Positions 7,768 to 16,127 of a stretch of DNA of 64,000 nt are shown here, one piece after another. The notes beneath the pieces were generated by a model that was not told the DNA's origin, ran no database searches, and saw only the letters and a program-made list of their open reading frames with translations. A program made the translations under genes and the position numbers. Location: contig CAYGKG010000005.1 in assembly GCA_964350495.1 (NCBI GenBank), positions 1 through 64,000 on the forward strand. Reading direction: 5' to 3'. The DNA is from CALJDF01 sp964350495. GTDB lineage: Bacteria; Pseudomonadota; Alphaproteobacteria; SHVP01. Every line of letters starts with the position of its first letter. Position 1 is the first letter of the stretch.

Positions 7768-8873
7768 CAGTTCCTATCCTCGTTCCTAATCTGATCCGTA
7801 ACGCGAATTGCCATGGTGCTGCCGACCCGACCCATGCGACCGACAAGAAGCGGCACGCCGCCGCACCGGAGTTCGACCTCTGATTCGCGCGTGCAGTTGA
7901 ACATGACGGTGTCGCCGACCTCGAGATCCATGACCTTGCCCAACTTCATGACCATGTCATCCAACACGGCTTCGATTTGCACCTCGGTGTACCAAAGCTC
8001 GGTCGCCAAATGGCCTTCCCAGATGGAATCGCGGCCGAACTTCTCGCCCATGAACATCTGCAGCAGAAGCTCGCGTACGGGCTCGAGTGTGGCGTAGGGC
8101 AACAACAGTTCAATGCGACCGCCGCGATCCTCCATATCGACCCGAAGGCGAATGAGAATGGCGGCGTTTGCGGGCCGGGCGATGGTGGCAAAACGCGGAT
8201 TGGTTTCTAGGCGGTCGTAGACGAAGGTCACCGGGCTCAACGGCTCGAACGCGGCGCTTAGGTCGTGCAGGACGACCTCAACCATGGTCTCGACCAGGGA
8301 ACGTTCGATGGTGGTATAGGGACGGCCTTCGATTCGCATCGCCGCCGTTCCCCGCCGACCGCCCAATAGGACATCGACGATCGAGTAGATCAGCGACGAA
8401 TCGACGGTCAACAGGCCGTAGTTGTCCCACTCTTGGGCCCGGAACACGCCGAGGATCGCGGGCAGCGGAATCGAGTTCAAGTAGTCGCCGAAACGGATCG
8501 AGGTAATGTTGTCGAGCGACACCTCGACGTTGTCGGACGTGAAGTTGCGCAGCGACGTCGTCATCATGCGAACAAGGCGGTCAAAGACCACCTCGAGCAT
8601 CGGCAGGCGTTCGTAAGAAACCAGCGCAGAGTTGACAATTGCCCGGATACCGGTGCGTTCGGAGTCGTCGCCAAAACCGGAATCGAACCCAAGAAGGTTG
8701 TCGATCTCGTCCTGATTGAGAACGCGGCCCGATGCGTCGTCGCCGCCGGCGAGCTCATCCCATTCCGATGCGACGTCGGCATCGGCGGTACCGCCACCCT
8801 CTTCCTCTTGGAGCGCTTTCTCCCACTCGGCGGCAATATCGTCCGCTGGGGCATCGGTATCCGTGTTCGCCAT
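7767..8873 (-). CDS. fliM: Flagellar motor switch protein FliM
   Basis: At 368 residues it is slightly longer than usual. The CheY-binding motif LNQDEIDNLLGF lies at about 52-63 rather than at the extreme N-terminus. It is preceded by an acidic extension with two similar segments, AAEWEKAL and ASEWDELAG. The middle domain (for example FTSDNVEVSLDNITSIRFGDYLNSIP, LSPVTFVYDRLETNPRFA) and the C-terminal SpoA domain (LEVGDTVMFNC) are standard. FliM joins FliG and FliN in the C-ring and sets rotation direction in response to phospho-CheY. It lies 11 bp after fliL in the operon. Confidence 0.95.
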   Translation of the reverse strand: MANTDTDAPADDIAAEWEKALQEEEGGGTADADVASEWDELAGGDDASGRVLNQDEIDNLLGFDSGFGDDSERTGIRAIVNSALVSYERLPMLEVVFDRLVRMMTTSLRNFTSDNVEVSLDNITSIRFGDYLNSIPLPAILGVFRAQEWDNYGLLTVDSSLIYSIVDVLLGGRRGTAAMRIEGRPYTTIERSLVETMVEVVLHDLSAAFEPLSPVTFVYDRLETNPRFATIARPANAAILIRLRVDMEDRGGRIELLLPYATLEPVRELLLQMFMGEKFGRDSIWEGHLATELWYTEVQIEAVLDDMVMKLGKVMDLEVGDTVMFNCTRESEVELRCGGVPLLVGRMGRVGSTMAIRVTDQIRNEDRN

Positions 8874-8884
8874 TTCGCCGCCGC

Positions 8885-9481
8885 CTATTGGACCAGCAAT
8901 TCGCTGAACAACACGTCGCTCACTTTAACCGGATCGACCGCTCGGTTGGTGCGCGATAACAATTCCTGCTTCAAGCGAAACAGGCCCGCCGAACCGCTGA
9001 GATCGTCGAGCCGCAATTCGCGCATGTAGACCTGAAAGTTGTCGATGACCCGCGGCAACATCGCGTCAAGCTGGGCACGCGTTTCCGGCGTGTCGTTGGC
9101 GAGCTCAAGCGAGACCGTCAGGCGCAAGAACGACGTTGTTCCGTCGGTAGTATTCAAATTGACGGTCATTTGTGGGAGCTCATAGAAACCCACATGACCG
9201 GCGCTATGTTCACCCTCGGCGCCGTGCTCGCCACCGCCTTCACCGCCCTCACCGCCGTGGGATTCCTCAGCTGCGGCCGCTTCTTCGTCGGCGCCACCGC
9301 CAAAAGGTCCAATACCCATGACCACAGCGCCAACGACAAGAAGGATAATGACGAGGAGCGGCGCCGCGATAAGAATGATGAGGCGTTTGCGCCCCTTCTT
9401 CTTTGGCCGACCTTCACCGTCATCATCGCCATCGTCATCCGGAGGAACATCGTCGATATCTTCGTCGTCGGTATCGCTCAT
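8885..9481 (-). CDS. fliL: Flagellar basal-body protein FliL
   Basis: The 198-residue protein has an acidic cytoplasmic N-terminus and a KKKGRKR stop-transfer patch. One membrane helix (about 33-55) and a Gly/Glu/His-rich linker follow. The periplasmic FliL domain (YELPQMTVNLNTTDGTTSFLRLTVSLEL ... VIDNFQVYMRELRLDDL) has the usual end LFSELLVQ. FliL forms rings around stator units and stabilises torque generation. It is first in the operon fliL-fliM-DUF6468-motE-AMIN/TPR and is divergent from flgF across a 350-bp control region. Confidence 0.95.
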   Translation of the reverse strand: MSDTDDEDIDDVPPDDDGDDDGEGRPKKKGRKRLIILIAAPLLVIILLVVGAVVMGIGPFGGGADEEAAAAEESHGGEGGEGGGEHGAEGEHSAGHVGFYELPQMTVNLNTTDGTTSFLRLTVSLELANDTPETRAQLDAMLPRVIDNFQVYMRELRLDDLSGSAGLFRLKQELLSRTNRAVDPVKVSDVLFSELLVQ

Positions 9482-9645
9482 GTATTCGTTTCCAGTTCGC
9501 TGATGGGAACGCTTTGCGCGACCGCCGCTTTGTTGTTCCGAGAGCCTAGGCGCATATCGTTAACAACTCGTTGAAATCGGACGGCGACGCCCGCGCCAAA
9601 GATAGCAGAATCGGTCGATGCCGACACCGGAGCGGCAAGTTTCTC

Positions 9646-9662
9646 CCGGCAAGCCGTGCCGG
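9646..9662. promoter_or_regulatory. ftr-like inverted repeat upstream of flgF (putative FlbD enhancer)
   Basis: CCGGCAAGCCGTGCCGG is a perfect 6-bp inverted repeat with a 5-base spacer. Its centre is about 110 bp upstream of the start predicted from the sigma-54 site at 9737. Related repeats lie at 14815, 14846 and 20186, each upstream of a late flagellar promoter. It resembles the Caulobacter ftr enhancers bound by FlbD as I recall them; FlbD itself is not in the window. Confidence 0.6.
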
Positions 9663-9736
9663 AACAGGCGCCCATCGCCGACCTTCCAGCCCGGCCCTAA
9701 AGAGCTAAGCCTCTGAAAAAAATCATACTTTTCGAT

Positions 9737-9752
9737 TGGCACAGCCGATGCA
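9737..9752 (+). promoter_or_regulatory. Sigma-54 (-24/-12) promoter of flgF operon
   Basis: TGGCAC-AGCCG-ATGCA matches the TGGCAC-N5-TTGCA consensus with one mismatch and exact GG/GC spacing. The predicted start near 9764 leaves a leader of about 68 bases before flgF. Confidence 0.75.
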
Positions 9753-9831
9753 GAGTGTCGGCTGCCTCAGGTGGGCGCCTTCAATCGTTAGAGCGGATCC
9801 AAAACGGATCGGCTGGCAAGGGAAGAAGGGT

Positions 9832-10557
9832 ATGGAAAACACCTCGTACATTGGCCTGTCGCGCCAAATCGCGCTAGGCCGCCAACTCGATCTGATCGCG
9901 AACAACGTCGCGAATATGAACTCTGCGGGGTTCAAGGGCGAACGTGCGATCTTCGAAGAGTTTCTCGTCAAGACGAGCGACCGCAAGAAGCTGTCCTACG
10001 TACAGGACCGCGGTATTTGGCGGGACACGAAGGAAGGTCCAATGCAACGGACCGGCAACCCCTTCGATGTCGCGTTAAAGGGCGAAGCCTTCTTCGTCGT
10101 CGGCACGACCGACGGCCCCCGCTACACCCAGAACGGACGGTTCCAGCTCGACGGCGACGGCACGCTTGTTACCCAGTCCGGTTTCCCGGTCCTGGACGAA
10201 CGCGGCGATCCGGTCGTGATCGACCCGCTCGATGGCGCGATCACGTTCTCAGCGGAGGGCGCTGTCATCGGAGACCTCGGGGAAATCGCGAGACTCCAAC
10301 TGGTCAGCTTCGAAAACCTGCAGGGCATGCTCAAGATCGGCGACAGTCTCTATAACACCGAGCAAGAGCCTCAGGAACCGCAAGGCGTCCAAGTTCTCCA
10401 AGGGATGTTCGAGGGTTCGAACATCCAGGGCATCGTCGAAATGACGCGCATGATGGATGTCGTGCGTGCCTACACCTCGACCGCCAGCATGATGCAAACC
10501 AACCACGACCTCCAGCGTCGCGCCGTCGAAAAGCTGGGCGAAGTGGTCTCCGCGTAA
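9832..10557 (+). CDS. flgF: Flagellar proximal rod protein FlgF
   Basis: The 241-residue rod protein has the N-terminal family motif LDLIANNVANMNSAGFKGER and the C-terminal heptad segment MTRMMDVVRAYTSTASMMQT. The middle contains FFVV...YTQNGRFQLDGDGTLVTQSG, typical of FlgE/F/G proteins. The ATG at 9832 is chosen over an in-frame ATG at 9736: it has a good Shine-Dalgarno (GGGAAGAAGGG), homology begins here, and the longer reading would cover the sigma-54 promoter. FlgF is first of four genes (flgF-flgG-flgA-flgH, spacing 21-27 bp) that make the rod and L-ring. Confidence 0.95.
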   Translation: MENTSYIGLSRQIALGRQLDLIANNVANMNSAGFKGERAIFEEFLVKTSDRKKLSYVQDRGIWRDTKEGPMQRTGNPFDVALKGEAFFVVGTTDGPRYTQNGRFQLDGDGTLVTQSGFPVLDERGDPVVIDPLDGAITFSAEGAVIGDLGEIARLQLVSFENLQGMLKIGDSLYNTEQEPQEPQGVQVLQGMFEGSNIQGIVEMTRMMDVVRAYTSTASMMQTNHDLQRRAVEKLGEVVSA

Positions 10558-10581
10558 CAACACTAAACAGAGGATAACGCC

Positions 10582-11370
10582 ATGACGAGGTCCCTTAGCA
10601 TCGCTGCCACAGGCATGCTGGCCCAACAACTCAACGTCGAGGTGATTTCTAACAACATCGCCAACTTGAACACGACTGGCTTCAAGCGCCAGCGGGCGGA
10701 GTTTCAGGATCTGATCTACCAGAACCAGCTGCGTGTCGGATCGACCTCGACCGACGGCGGCTCGATCGTGCCGGCGGGCATCCAGCTTGGCACCGGCGTC
10801 AACGCCGGCGCGGTTTATCGCATCACCGAGCAGGGTTCGGTGGTTCAGACCGGCAACACCTACGACCTCGCAGTCCAGGGCAAAGGTTACTTCCGCGTCG
10901 TCCTTCCGGACGGCCAGGAAACCTACTCCCGAGCCGGTTCGTTCCAGCTATCGCCCACCGGCGAGATCGTAACCCAGGACGGGTTTCAGGTTTCACCGGG
11001 TGTAACGGTGCCGGCCGACGCTGTCGGCGTCACCATCAACCAGTCGGGCGAAGTCCTGGTCTCCATCGACGGACAGGTCGATCCCACAAACGTCGGGCAG
11101 CTTGAACTTGTCACCTTCCCGAACGAGGCCGGACTAGAGGCGGTTGGCGACAACCTCTTCCTCGAAACCCCAGCGTCCGGCGCTGCAACCGTCGGCACGC
11201 CCGGAACCGGCGGCGTGGGCACCGTGCTTCAGGGATTTCTCGAAACCGCCAACGTCAACCCGGTCTCGGAAATCACCAATCTGATCACCGCCCAGCGCGC
11301 TTACGAAATGAACTCCAAGGTCATTACCGCATCCGACGAAATGCTGCGGACAATCAGCAACCTTAGATAG
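10582..11370 (+). CDS. flgG: Flagellar distal rod protein FlgG
   Basis: At 262 residues it is the usual FlgG length. It starts with SLSIAATGMLAQQLNVEVISNNIANLNTTGFKRQR and ends in the coiled-coil helix with AQRAYEMNSKVITASDEMLRT. The 40-60 region carries the distal-rod insertion (FQDLIYQNQLRVGS) that separates FlgG from FlgE. It forms the long distal rod through the periplasm. It lies 24 bp after flgF with a Shine-Dalgarno (AGAGGA). Confidence 0.96.
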   Translation: MTRSLSIAATGMLAQQLNVEVISNNIANLNTTGFKRQRAEFQDLIYQNQLRVGSTSTDGGSIVPAGIQLGTGVNAGAVYRITEQGSVVQTGNTYDLAVQGKGYFRVVLPDGQETYSRAGSFQLSPTGEIVTQDGFQVSPGVTVPADAVGVTINQSGEVLVSIDGQVDPTNVGQLELVTFPNEAGLEAVGDNLFLETPASGAATVGTPGTGGVGTVLQGFLETANVNPVSEITNLITAQRAYEMNSKVITASDEMLRTISNLR

Positions 11371-11397
11371 CGAGGCGCCCGAAACGGCGATAGCTCC

Positions 11398-12363
11398 ATG
11401 AATATGAAACGCCCCCTCTTCCTCTTTGTTTGCGCGACGCTGGTCGCGGGCTGGCCGCTGTTCGCCGGCGCCGCACCGCAGCTCCGTTCGCCGATTGTTG
11501 TCGAGGGGCCGAATCTGACACTCGGCGACATCTTCGAAGATGCCGGTGGCGCGGCAAACGTGCGAGTCGGTCCGTCGCCGCAACCGGGCGAACGCACGGT
11601 GATTCGCCCCGGAACGCTTGCGCGTTTTGCCAAGCAACACGGCTTGGCGTGGACACCGGGACCGGCCGTTACCGCGGTCATCGTTCGGCGATCGAGCACA
11701 ACCCTGGCCGAAGACGACGTTCGTATCGTGTTGCGCCAGGCTCTGCGCGATCAGGGTATCCGCGGCCAATTCGATATCGACCTAAGGACGCGGGGATTCG
11801 ACGTCGCGTTGCCGGCCGACAGCCTCATCGACCTGGAGGTCGATCGGCTGTCCTACGACCCTTCGAGCGGGCGCTTCACCGCCTTGCTCCGGGTTAGCGG
11901 CGAGGACTTCGCGACCCAAGAAATCGCGCTCGACGGCACCGCGCATTCGATTGTGGAAATTCCAGTGACGACCCGCGGCGTTGCGAAGGGTGAAATCATC
12001 TCGGAGTCGGATGTCGCCTGGGTGGAAATCCGCGCCGACGGTATTCGCCGGCAAACCGCGACCGAGCTCGACCAAATCGTCGGGCAGGAAGCAAAGCGGC
12101 AAATCCGAGCGGATACGCCAATACGCGTCGGCGATGTCTGGGCCCCGCGGCTCGTCCGCAAGGGCGATCTCGTCACCCTCTCGGTCCACACCCGATTCAT
12201 GCTGCTCCAAACCAACGGTCAGGCGCTGGAGGACGGCGCCCTCAACGAGGTCGTCAGGATCTTGAACCTCAAAAGCAAGAAGACCGTCCAGGGCGTCGTC
12301 AGCGGCGAGGGTGAAATTCGGATCCCGCACAACACCGCCAATCAGCTCATCGCGACCAACTAG
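11398..12363 (+). CDS. flgA: P-ring assembly chaperone FlgA
   Basis: This 321-residue protein has a signal peptide (about 1-22, ending FAGAAP). The family's C-terminal SAF-like region follows: PVTTRGVAKGEIISESDVAWVEIRADG, then QIVGQEAKRQIRADTPIRVGDVWAPRLVRKGDLVTL and VQGVVSGEGEIRIPH. FlgA helps FlgI subunits polymerise into the P-ring in the periplasm. It is encoded between flgG and flgH, as in other alphaproteobacteria, while its partner flgI lies 2.6 kb downstream. Confidence 0.93.
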   Translation: MNMKRPLFLFVCATLVAGWPLFAGAAPQLRSPIVVEGPNLTLGDIFEDAGGAANVRVGPSPQPGERTVIRPGTLARFAKQHGLAWTPGPAVTAVIVRRSSTTLAEDDVRIVLRQALRDQGIRGQFDIDLRTRGFDVALPADSLIDLEVDRLSYDPSSGRFTALLRVSGEDFATQEIALDGTAHSIVEIPVTTRGVAKGEIISESDVAWVEIRADGIRRQTATELDQIVGQEAKRQIRADTPIRVGDVWAPRLVRKGDLVTLSVHTRFMLLQTNGQALEDGALNEVVRILNLKSKKTVQGVVSGEGEIRIPHNTANQLIATN

Positions 12364-12384
12364 CGTCGGAAAAGGAATATTCCC

Positions 12385-13149
12385 ATGCCCCTCCCCTCCA
12401 CCCGCCACATTCGCAACGTTTCGCTGGCGCTGGCGTTGGCGACGACCCTCAGCGCCTGCAACGCGGTCAATCGAATGGCCCAAATCGGCACGGTGCCCCC
12501 GATCACACCGATCGAAAACCCGACCCAAGCACCCGGTTACCGCGTCGTGAGCCTGCCGATGCCCGATCCGACCAACGACAGCTTTATGTCCAATTCGCTG
12601 TGGCGGCAGGGCGCCCGCGCGTTCTTCAAGGATCAGCGCGCGTCCCGCGTCGGCGACATTCTGACGGTGGTCATCAACATCAACGATCAAGCCTCGTTCG
12701 ACAACGAAACCGAAAGAACCCGCGAGAACACCGAGGACTCGGACGTCACAAACCTTTTCGGTCTTGAGTCCCAACTCGAGAAGCGGCTCCTGCCGGAAGC
12801 TTTCAACCCGGCCAGCGCCTTGAGCCTTGGCAGCACCTCCAAGTCGAAGGGTGCCGGTAAAGTCGATCGCTCGGAAGCGCTTAGCATCACAGTGGCCGCA
12901 ATCGTTACCCAGGTCCTTCCCAACGGTAATCTGGTGATTCAGGGCCGCCAGGAGGTTCGCGTCAATTTCGAGGTCCGCGAATTGCTGGTCGCCGGTGTCG
13001 TCAGACCCGAAGACATCACCGCCATCAACCAGATCCAACACACGCAGATTGCTGAAGCACGTATTTCCTACGGCGGACGCGGGCAACTAACGGATGTGCA
13101 GCAGCCTCGCTACGGTCAGCAGGTTCTGGATATTCTGTTCCCGTTCTAG
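12385..13149 (+). CDS. flgH: L-ring lipoprotein FlgH
   Basis: At 254 residues it has a lipoprotein signal peptide with lipobox LSAC (Cys at about 25). The L-ring body contains SLWRQGARAFFKDQRASRVGDILTVVININDQA, and the typical C-terminus has GGVVRPEDITAINQIQHTQIAEARISYGGRG. FlgH forms the outer-membrane L-ring bushing. It is last in the flgF operon and is followed by a strong terminator hairpin. Confidence 0.96.
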   Translation: MPLPSTRHIRNVSLALALATTLSACNAVNRMAQIGTVPPITPIENPTQAPGYRVVSLPMPDPTNDSFMSNSLWRQGARAFFKDQRASRVGDILTVVININDQASFDNETERTRENTEDSDVTNLFGLESQLEKRLLPEAFNPASALSLGSTSKSKGAGKVDRSEALSITVAAIVTQVLPNGNLVIQGRQEVRVNFEVRELLVAGVVRPEDITAINQIQHTQIAEARISYGGRGQLTDVQQPRYGQQVLDILFPF

Positions 13150-13169
13150 CAAGTCCGTCCTTGCCAGAG

Positions 13170-13200
13170 AAAAGGCCGGTCCAGAATGGACCGGCCTTTT
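13170..13200. terminator. Bidirectional intrinsic terminator between flgH and dksA
   Basis: AAAAGGCCGGTCC, a 5-base loop AGAAT, then GGACCGGCCTTTT form a perfect 13-bp stem with A and T tracts on both sides. It serves the plus-strand flg operon and the converging dksA. Confidence 0.9.
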
Positions 13201-13234
13201 CATTTTGCCTGTGTCAGGCGGCTAGTCTCTGGAC

Positions 13235-14176
13235 CTACTCGTCGCGGTAGACGCGCTCCCGGCGCTCGTGCCGCTCTTGCGCTTCGATGCTCAGCGTTGC
13301 GATCGGACGCGCTTCAAGGCGTTTTAGGCCGATTGGCTCGTCGGTTTCCTCGCAATAGCCATAGGTCCCATCGACGATTCGGCCAAGCGCGGCATCGATC
13401 TTCGAAATCAGTTTTCGCTCGCGATCGCGGGTGCGCAGTTCGAGGGAGCGATCGGACTCGGCGGACGCGCGGTCCGCTAGGTCGGGCTCCGACAGACTCG
13501 TCTCCTGGAGGTGCGCGAGGGTCTGGGTCGATTCCCGCAATAACTCGGCGCGCCAGTCGAGCAACTTGTTCTTGAAGTACGCCAATTGCTTGGGATTCAT
13601 GAACGGCTCTTTTTCAGTCGGCTCATAGTTTTTGGGAACGCGTGCGCGGGTATGCAACTGCGCCCGTTTACGCCGTTCCTCATCGGCCAATCGAGCCCGT
13701 TCGGCTGCAGCGACCTTAGAATCCTTGACGCGATCGAGCTCGTCTTGTTCGCGTTTCGCACTCGTCGCGCGCTTGGCCCTAGCGGTCCGAGGTTTATCGG
13801 ACGCGCTCTTGCTCGGTACCGCGGCCTTGCGCTCCTTTGGCGCACTTGATCGCGCCGCAGCTTTTTTGACGGCTGCCTTGAGCGATTTGACCGCAGCTTT
13901 TGGCGCCTTCGGTTTAGCAGCAACGCGTTTGCTCGGCGCCGGTTTGGCTTTCCGCGCTGGCGCCGCCTTTTTTACGGGGGCCGCTTTTTTTGCGGAAACT
14001 GACGCCTTCTTCGCCGGCGCTTTCTTCGGCGCCGGCGTCTTCCGCGTCGGCGCCTTTTTGGCAGACCGTTTCGGCTTGGGCGCGACCTTCTTGGAGGCTG
14101 CGCGGGCCGGCTTTTTCTTGGCCGGCTTCCCCTTGGTCTTTGAGACTGACTTTCGCGCCATCGTTCTGCTTGCCAT
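13235..14176 (-). CDS. dksA: DksA/TraR-family RNA polymerase-binding protein with histone H1-like N-terminal tail
   Basis: The last 122 residues are a complete alphaproteobacterial DksA: a coiled coil with LADRASAESDRSLELRTRDRERKLISKIDAAL, then YGYCEETDEPIGLKRLEARPIATLSIEAQERHERRERVYRDE. Only one of the four zinc Cys remains, as is usual in this class. DksA enters the RNA polymerase secondary channel and adjusts transcription with ppGpp. The first 170 or so residues are an unusual Lys/Ala/Pro tail (KKAPAKKAS, KAAPVKKAAPARK and similar repeats) resembling histone H1 or AlgP. The ATG at 14176 is chosen for its GGGGAA Shine-Dalgarno; the open frame extends to 14260. Normal DksA is about 140-150 residues. 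Confidence 0.88.
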   Translation of the reverse strand: MASRTMARKSVSKTKGKPAKKKPARAASKKVAPKPKRSAKKAPTRKTPAPKKAPAKKASVSAKKAAPVKKAAPARKAKPAPSKRVAAKPKAPKAAVKSLKAAVKKAAARSSAPKERKAAVPSKSASDKPRTARAKRATSAKREQDELDRVKDSKVAAAERARLADEERRKRAQLHTRARVPKNYEPTEKEPFMNPKQLAYFKNKLLDWRAELLRESTQTLAHLQETSLSEPDLADRASAESDRSLELRTRDRERKLISKIDAALGRIVDGTYGYCEETDEPIGLKRLEARPIATLSIEAQERHERRERVYRDE

Positions 14177-14309
14177 CAGTTCCCCGAAGCCTAGTGATAC
14201 CGAAAAGACACACTTCGCCAAAAGGCGCCGCAGTATAAGGACGGGACCGCCGCCCCACAAGGGATGCCAGGAGGGTGCCTAAAGCTTTGTATTTGGCGGA
14301 AATATGCCT

Positions 14310-14735
14310 CTACAGGCGGTCGTACTTGGCCAACTCCACCGCGGCGCGCAGTTCGATCTCATCGAGAATCTGTTGCAGCCGCGGATCGTCGATCACCTGT
14401 CGCTCCGCCTTCACCGCCTGGACCAGCGCACCGAGTTTGGCTCGGGGAATACCGCCGACCAATAGGCCAAGACGAACCTGGTCAAGAAGATCGAGCATTT
14501 CCCGTCCCCGGCCCATCGCCCGTTTTCGCCCGGTCAACGCGTCGCCAACCTCCTGAAGCGCGATCAGCGCATCGACCGGCGTCAAAGAGTTGGGGCCACG
14601 GACTTGCCCAGCCGCCGCCGGTTCAGCGTCGTTCGCCGAAATTTGATCGGAAAAGCCTGTCCCGCCGCCGCCACCGCTTTTGCGGGAGCGGCGGATCGCG
14701 TTGGCCTGTACCGGACCGGGCCCGTTAACTTTCAT
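14310..14735 (-). CDS. fliX: Flagellar assembly regulator FliX
   Basis: The 141-residue product has the family pattern: short basic N-terminus, Gly-rich stretch, then helices with LTPVDALIALQEVGDALTGRKRAMGRGREMLDLLDQVRLGLLVGGIP and QQILDEIELRAAVELAKY. In Caulobacter FliX couples early basal-body assembly to activity of the sigma-54 activator FlbD. The ATG at 14735 has an AAGGAAG Shine-Dalgarno; the open frame runs to 14840 but that extension covers control DNA. It is divergent from flgI, and two ftr-like repeats lie just past its start, so it may be part of the regulon it controls. Confidence 0.92.
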   Translation of the reverse strand: MKVNGPGPVQANAIRRSRKSGGGGGTGFSDQISANDAEPAAAGQVRGPNSLTPVDALIALQEVGDALTGRKRAMGRGREMLDLLDQVRLGLLVGGIPRAKLGALVQAVKAERQVIDDPRLQQILDEIELRAAVELAKYDRL

Positions 14736-14814
14736 CGACAGAGTCTTCCTTGCTGAAGCATGGTCGCGACTATCGCAGCCCATGGTTAACGGGTGGTTAA
14801 GAGCGACCGCCAAT

Positions 14815-14831
14815 GCGGCAGCATTTGCCGC
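14815..14831. promoter_or_regulatory. ftr-like inverted repeat 1 in the fliX-flgI region
   Basis: GCGGCAGCATTTGCCGC is a perfect 6-bp inverted repeat with a 5-base spacer. Its centre is about 128 bp upstream of the predicted flgI transcription start and about 30 bp (three helical turns) from the second repeat. It may act on flgI, on fliX, or both. Confidence 0.6.
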
Positions 14832-14845
14832 CTGCCCCACTCCAA

Positions 14846-14861
14846 CGGGCAGCGTTTGCCG
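14846..14861. promoter_or_regulatory. ftr-like inverted repeat 2 in the fliX-flgI region
   Basis: CGGGCAGCGTTTGCCG; read on the minus strand, CGGCA-AACGC-TGCCCG. It has the same half-sites and spacing as the repeats at 9646, 14815 and 20186, and lies about 98 bp upstream of the predicted flgI start. The tandem pair is typical of activator enhancer sites. Confidence 0.6.
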
Positions 14862-14923
14862 TTCCGGACCCGGCGTTCCCCAACAATGCTATTTTGAATC
14901 AATAGGTTATGTCGATTTCGGGA

Positions 14924-14939
14924 TGGCACGGCCTTCGCA
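14924..14939 (+). promoter_or_regulatory. Sigma-54 (-24/-12) promoter of flgI
   Basis: TGGCAC-GGCCT-TCGCA matches the -24 element exactly and keeps the GC of the -12 element at the correct spacing. The predicted start near 14951 gives a leader of about 28 bases. Confidence 0.75.
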
Positions 14940-14978
14940 GTAGAAGAGCCAGGAAGAATTCCCGGTGGTAGTCAATCA

Positions 14979-16127
14979 ATGATCCCGCGCCCGAATAGCC
15001 TTCGTTTCATCCCGCTGCTGCGCCGTGCCGCATTGGCGATCGGCGGTAGCGTCTTGATTGCTTCTCTCGCCGCGCCTGCCGGCGCGGCCTCGCGGATCAA
15101 GGATATCGTCAATATCGAGGGCGTCCGCGACAACCTTCTGGTCGGTTACGGCTTGGTCGTCGGTTTGAACGGCACCGGCGACTCCCTCAGGAATTCGCCT
15201 TTCACCCGGCAAAGCCTTCAGGCCATGCTGGAGCGCCTGGGCGTCAACGTGCGCAACGTCGATCTGAACACCGACAACGTTGCGGCCGTGATGGTCTCGG
15301 CCAATCTGCCGCCGTTCTCGCGTCAGGGGAGCCGGATCGACGTAACGGTCAGTACGCTGGGCGACGCGGAAAACTTGTTGGGCGGAACCCTTCTCGTGAC
15401 ACCGCTGCTCGGCGCCGACGGGCAAGTCTACTCCGTCGCCCAAGGGCCCGTTGTCGTTGGCGGCTTCTCGGTCCAAGGCGACGCGGCAACGTTCGTCAAA
15501 GGCGTCCCGACCTCAGGCAGGGTGCCCAATGGTGGCATTATCGAACAGGAGATCCCGTTCGAAATGGCCGATCTCGCCCGGATGCGGCTCGCACTCAAGA
15601 ATCCGGACCTGACGACCGCACGTCGCGTTGCCGACGCGATCAACGCTTTTCTTGGCATCGAAGCCGCCGTGATGTCCGACCCCGGAACCGTCGTCCTCAC
15701 GGCGCCGGCGGCCTACGCAAACGATATGACGGCGCTCCTTGCCGACATCGAACAGCTCCGCGTCGAACCCGATCAGCCCGCGCGGGTCGTCATCGACGAA
15801 ACGACCGGGGTCATCGTGCTGGGCAACGACGTCCGTGTGAACACCGTTGCGATTGCCCAGGGCAACCTAACCATTCGGGTGACCGAAACGCCGCAGGTTT
15901 CGCAGCCCGCGCCATTCGCTCAGGCCGGCGATACGGTCGTCGTGCCGCGCACCCAGATCGATGTCGTCGAGAGCAACTCGAAGCTGGCCGTGGTCGAATC
16001 CGGCGTCAACCTTCAGGAACTTGTCGACGGATTGAATTCGCTCGGTATCAGCCCGCGCGACATGATCTCCATTCTGCAAGCGCTGAAGACCGCCGGCGCA
16101 CTGCAAGCAGAAATCGTGTTGATGTAA
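14979..16127 (+). CDS. flgI: Flagellar P-ring protein FlgI
   Basis: At 382 residues it matches FlgI length. The signal peptide ends near PAGAASR. The mature start SRIKDIVNIEGVRDNLLVGYGLVVGLNGTGDS is diagnostic, as are RQGSRIDVTVSTLGDAENLLGGTLLVTPLLGADG and the C-terminal LQELVDGLNSLGISPRDMISILQALKTAGALQAEI. FlgI forms the P-ring in the peptidoglycan layer, assembled by FlgA. Its TAA overlaps the next ATG (TAATG). Confidence 0.97.
   Translation: MIPRPNSLRFIPLLRRAALAIGGSVLIASLAAPAGAASRIKDIVNIEGVRDNLLVGYGLVVGLNGTGDSLRNSPFTRQSLQAMLERLGVNVRNVDLNTDNVAAVMVSANLPPFSRQGSRIDVTVSTLGDAENLLGGTLLVTPLLGADGQVYSVAQGPVVVGGFSVQGDAATFVKGVPTSGRVPNGGIIEQEIPFEMADLARMRLALKNPDLTTARRVADAINAFLGIEAAVMSDPGTVVLTAPAAYANDMTALLADIEQLRVEPDQPARVVIDETTGVIVLGNDVRVNTVAIAQGNLTIRVTETPQVSQPAPFAQAGDTVVVPRTQIDVVESNSKLAVVESGVNLQELVDGLNSLGISPRDMISILQALKTAGALQAEIVLM

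Larger units (their letters stand above)
9482..9831. promoter_or_regulatory. Divergent control region between fliL and flgF
   Basis: This 350-bp stretch holds no supported gene. It contains a CGGCA-N5-TGCCG inverted repeat at 9646-9662 and a sigma-54 type promoter at 9737-9752, both described separately. No equally good promoter facing fliL was seen. Half of another repeat (GCGGCAAG) lies at 9632-9639. Confidence 0.6.
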
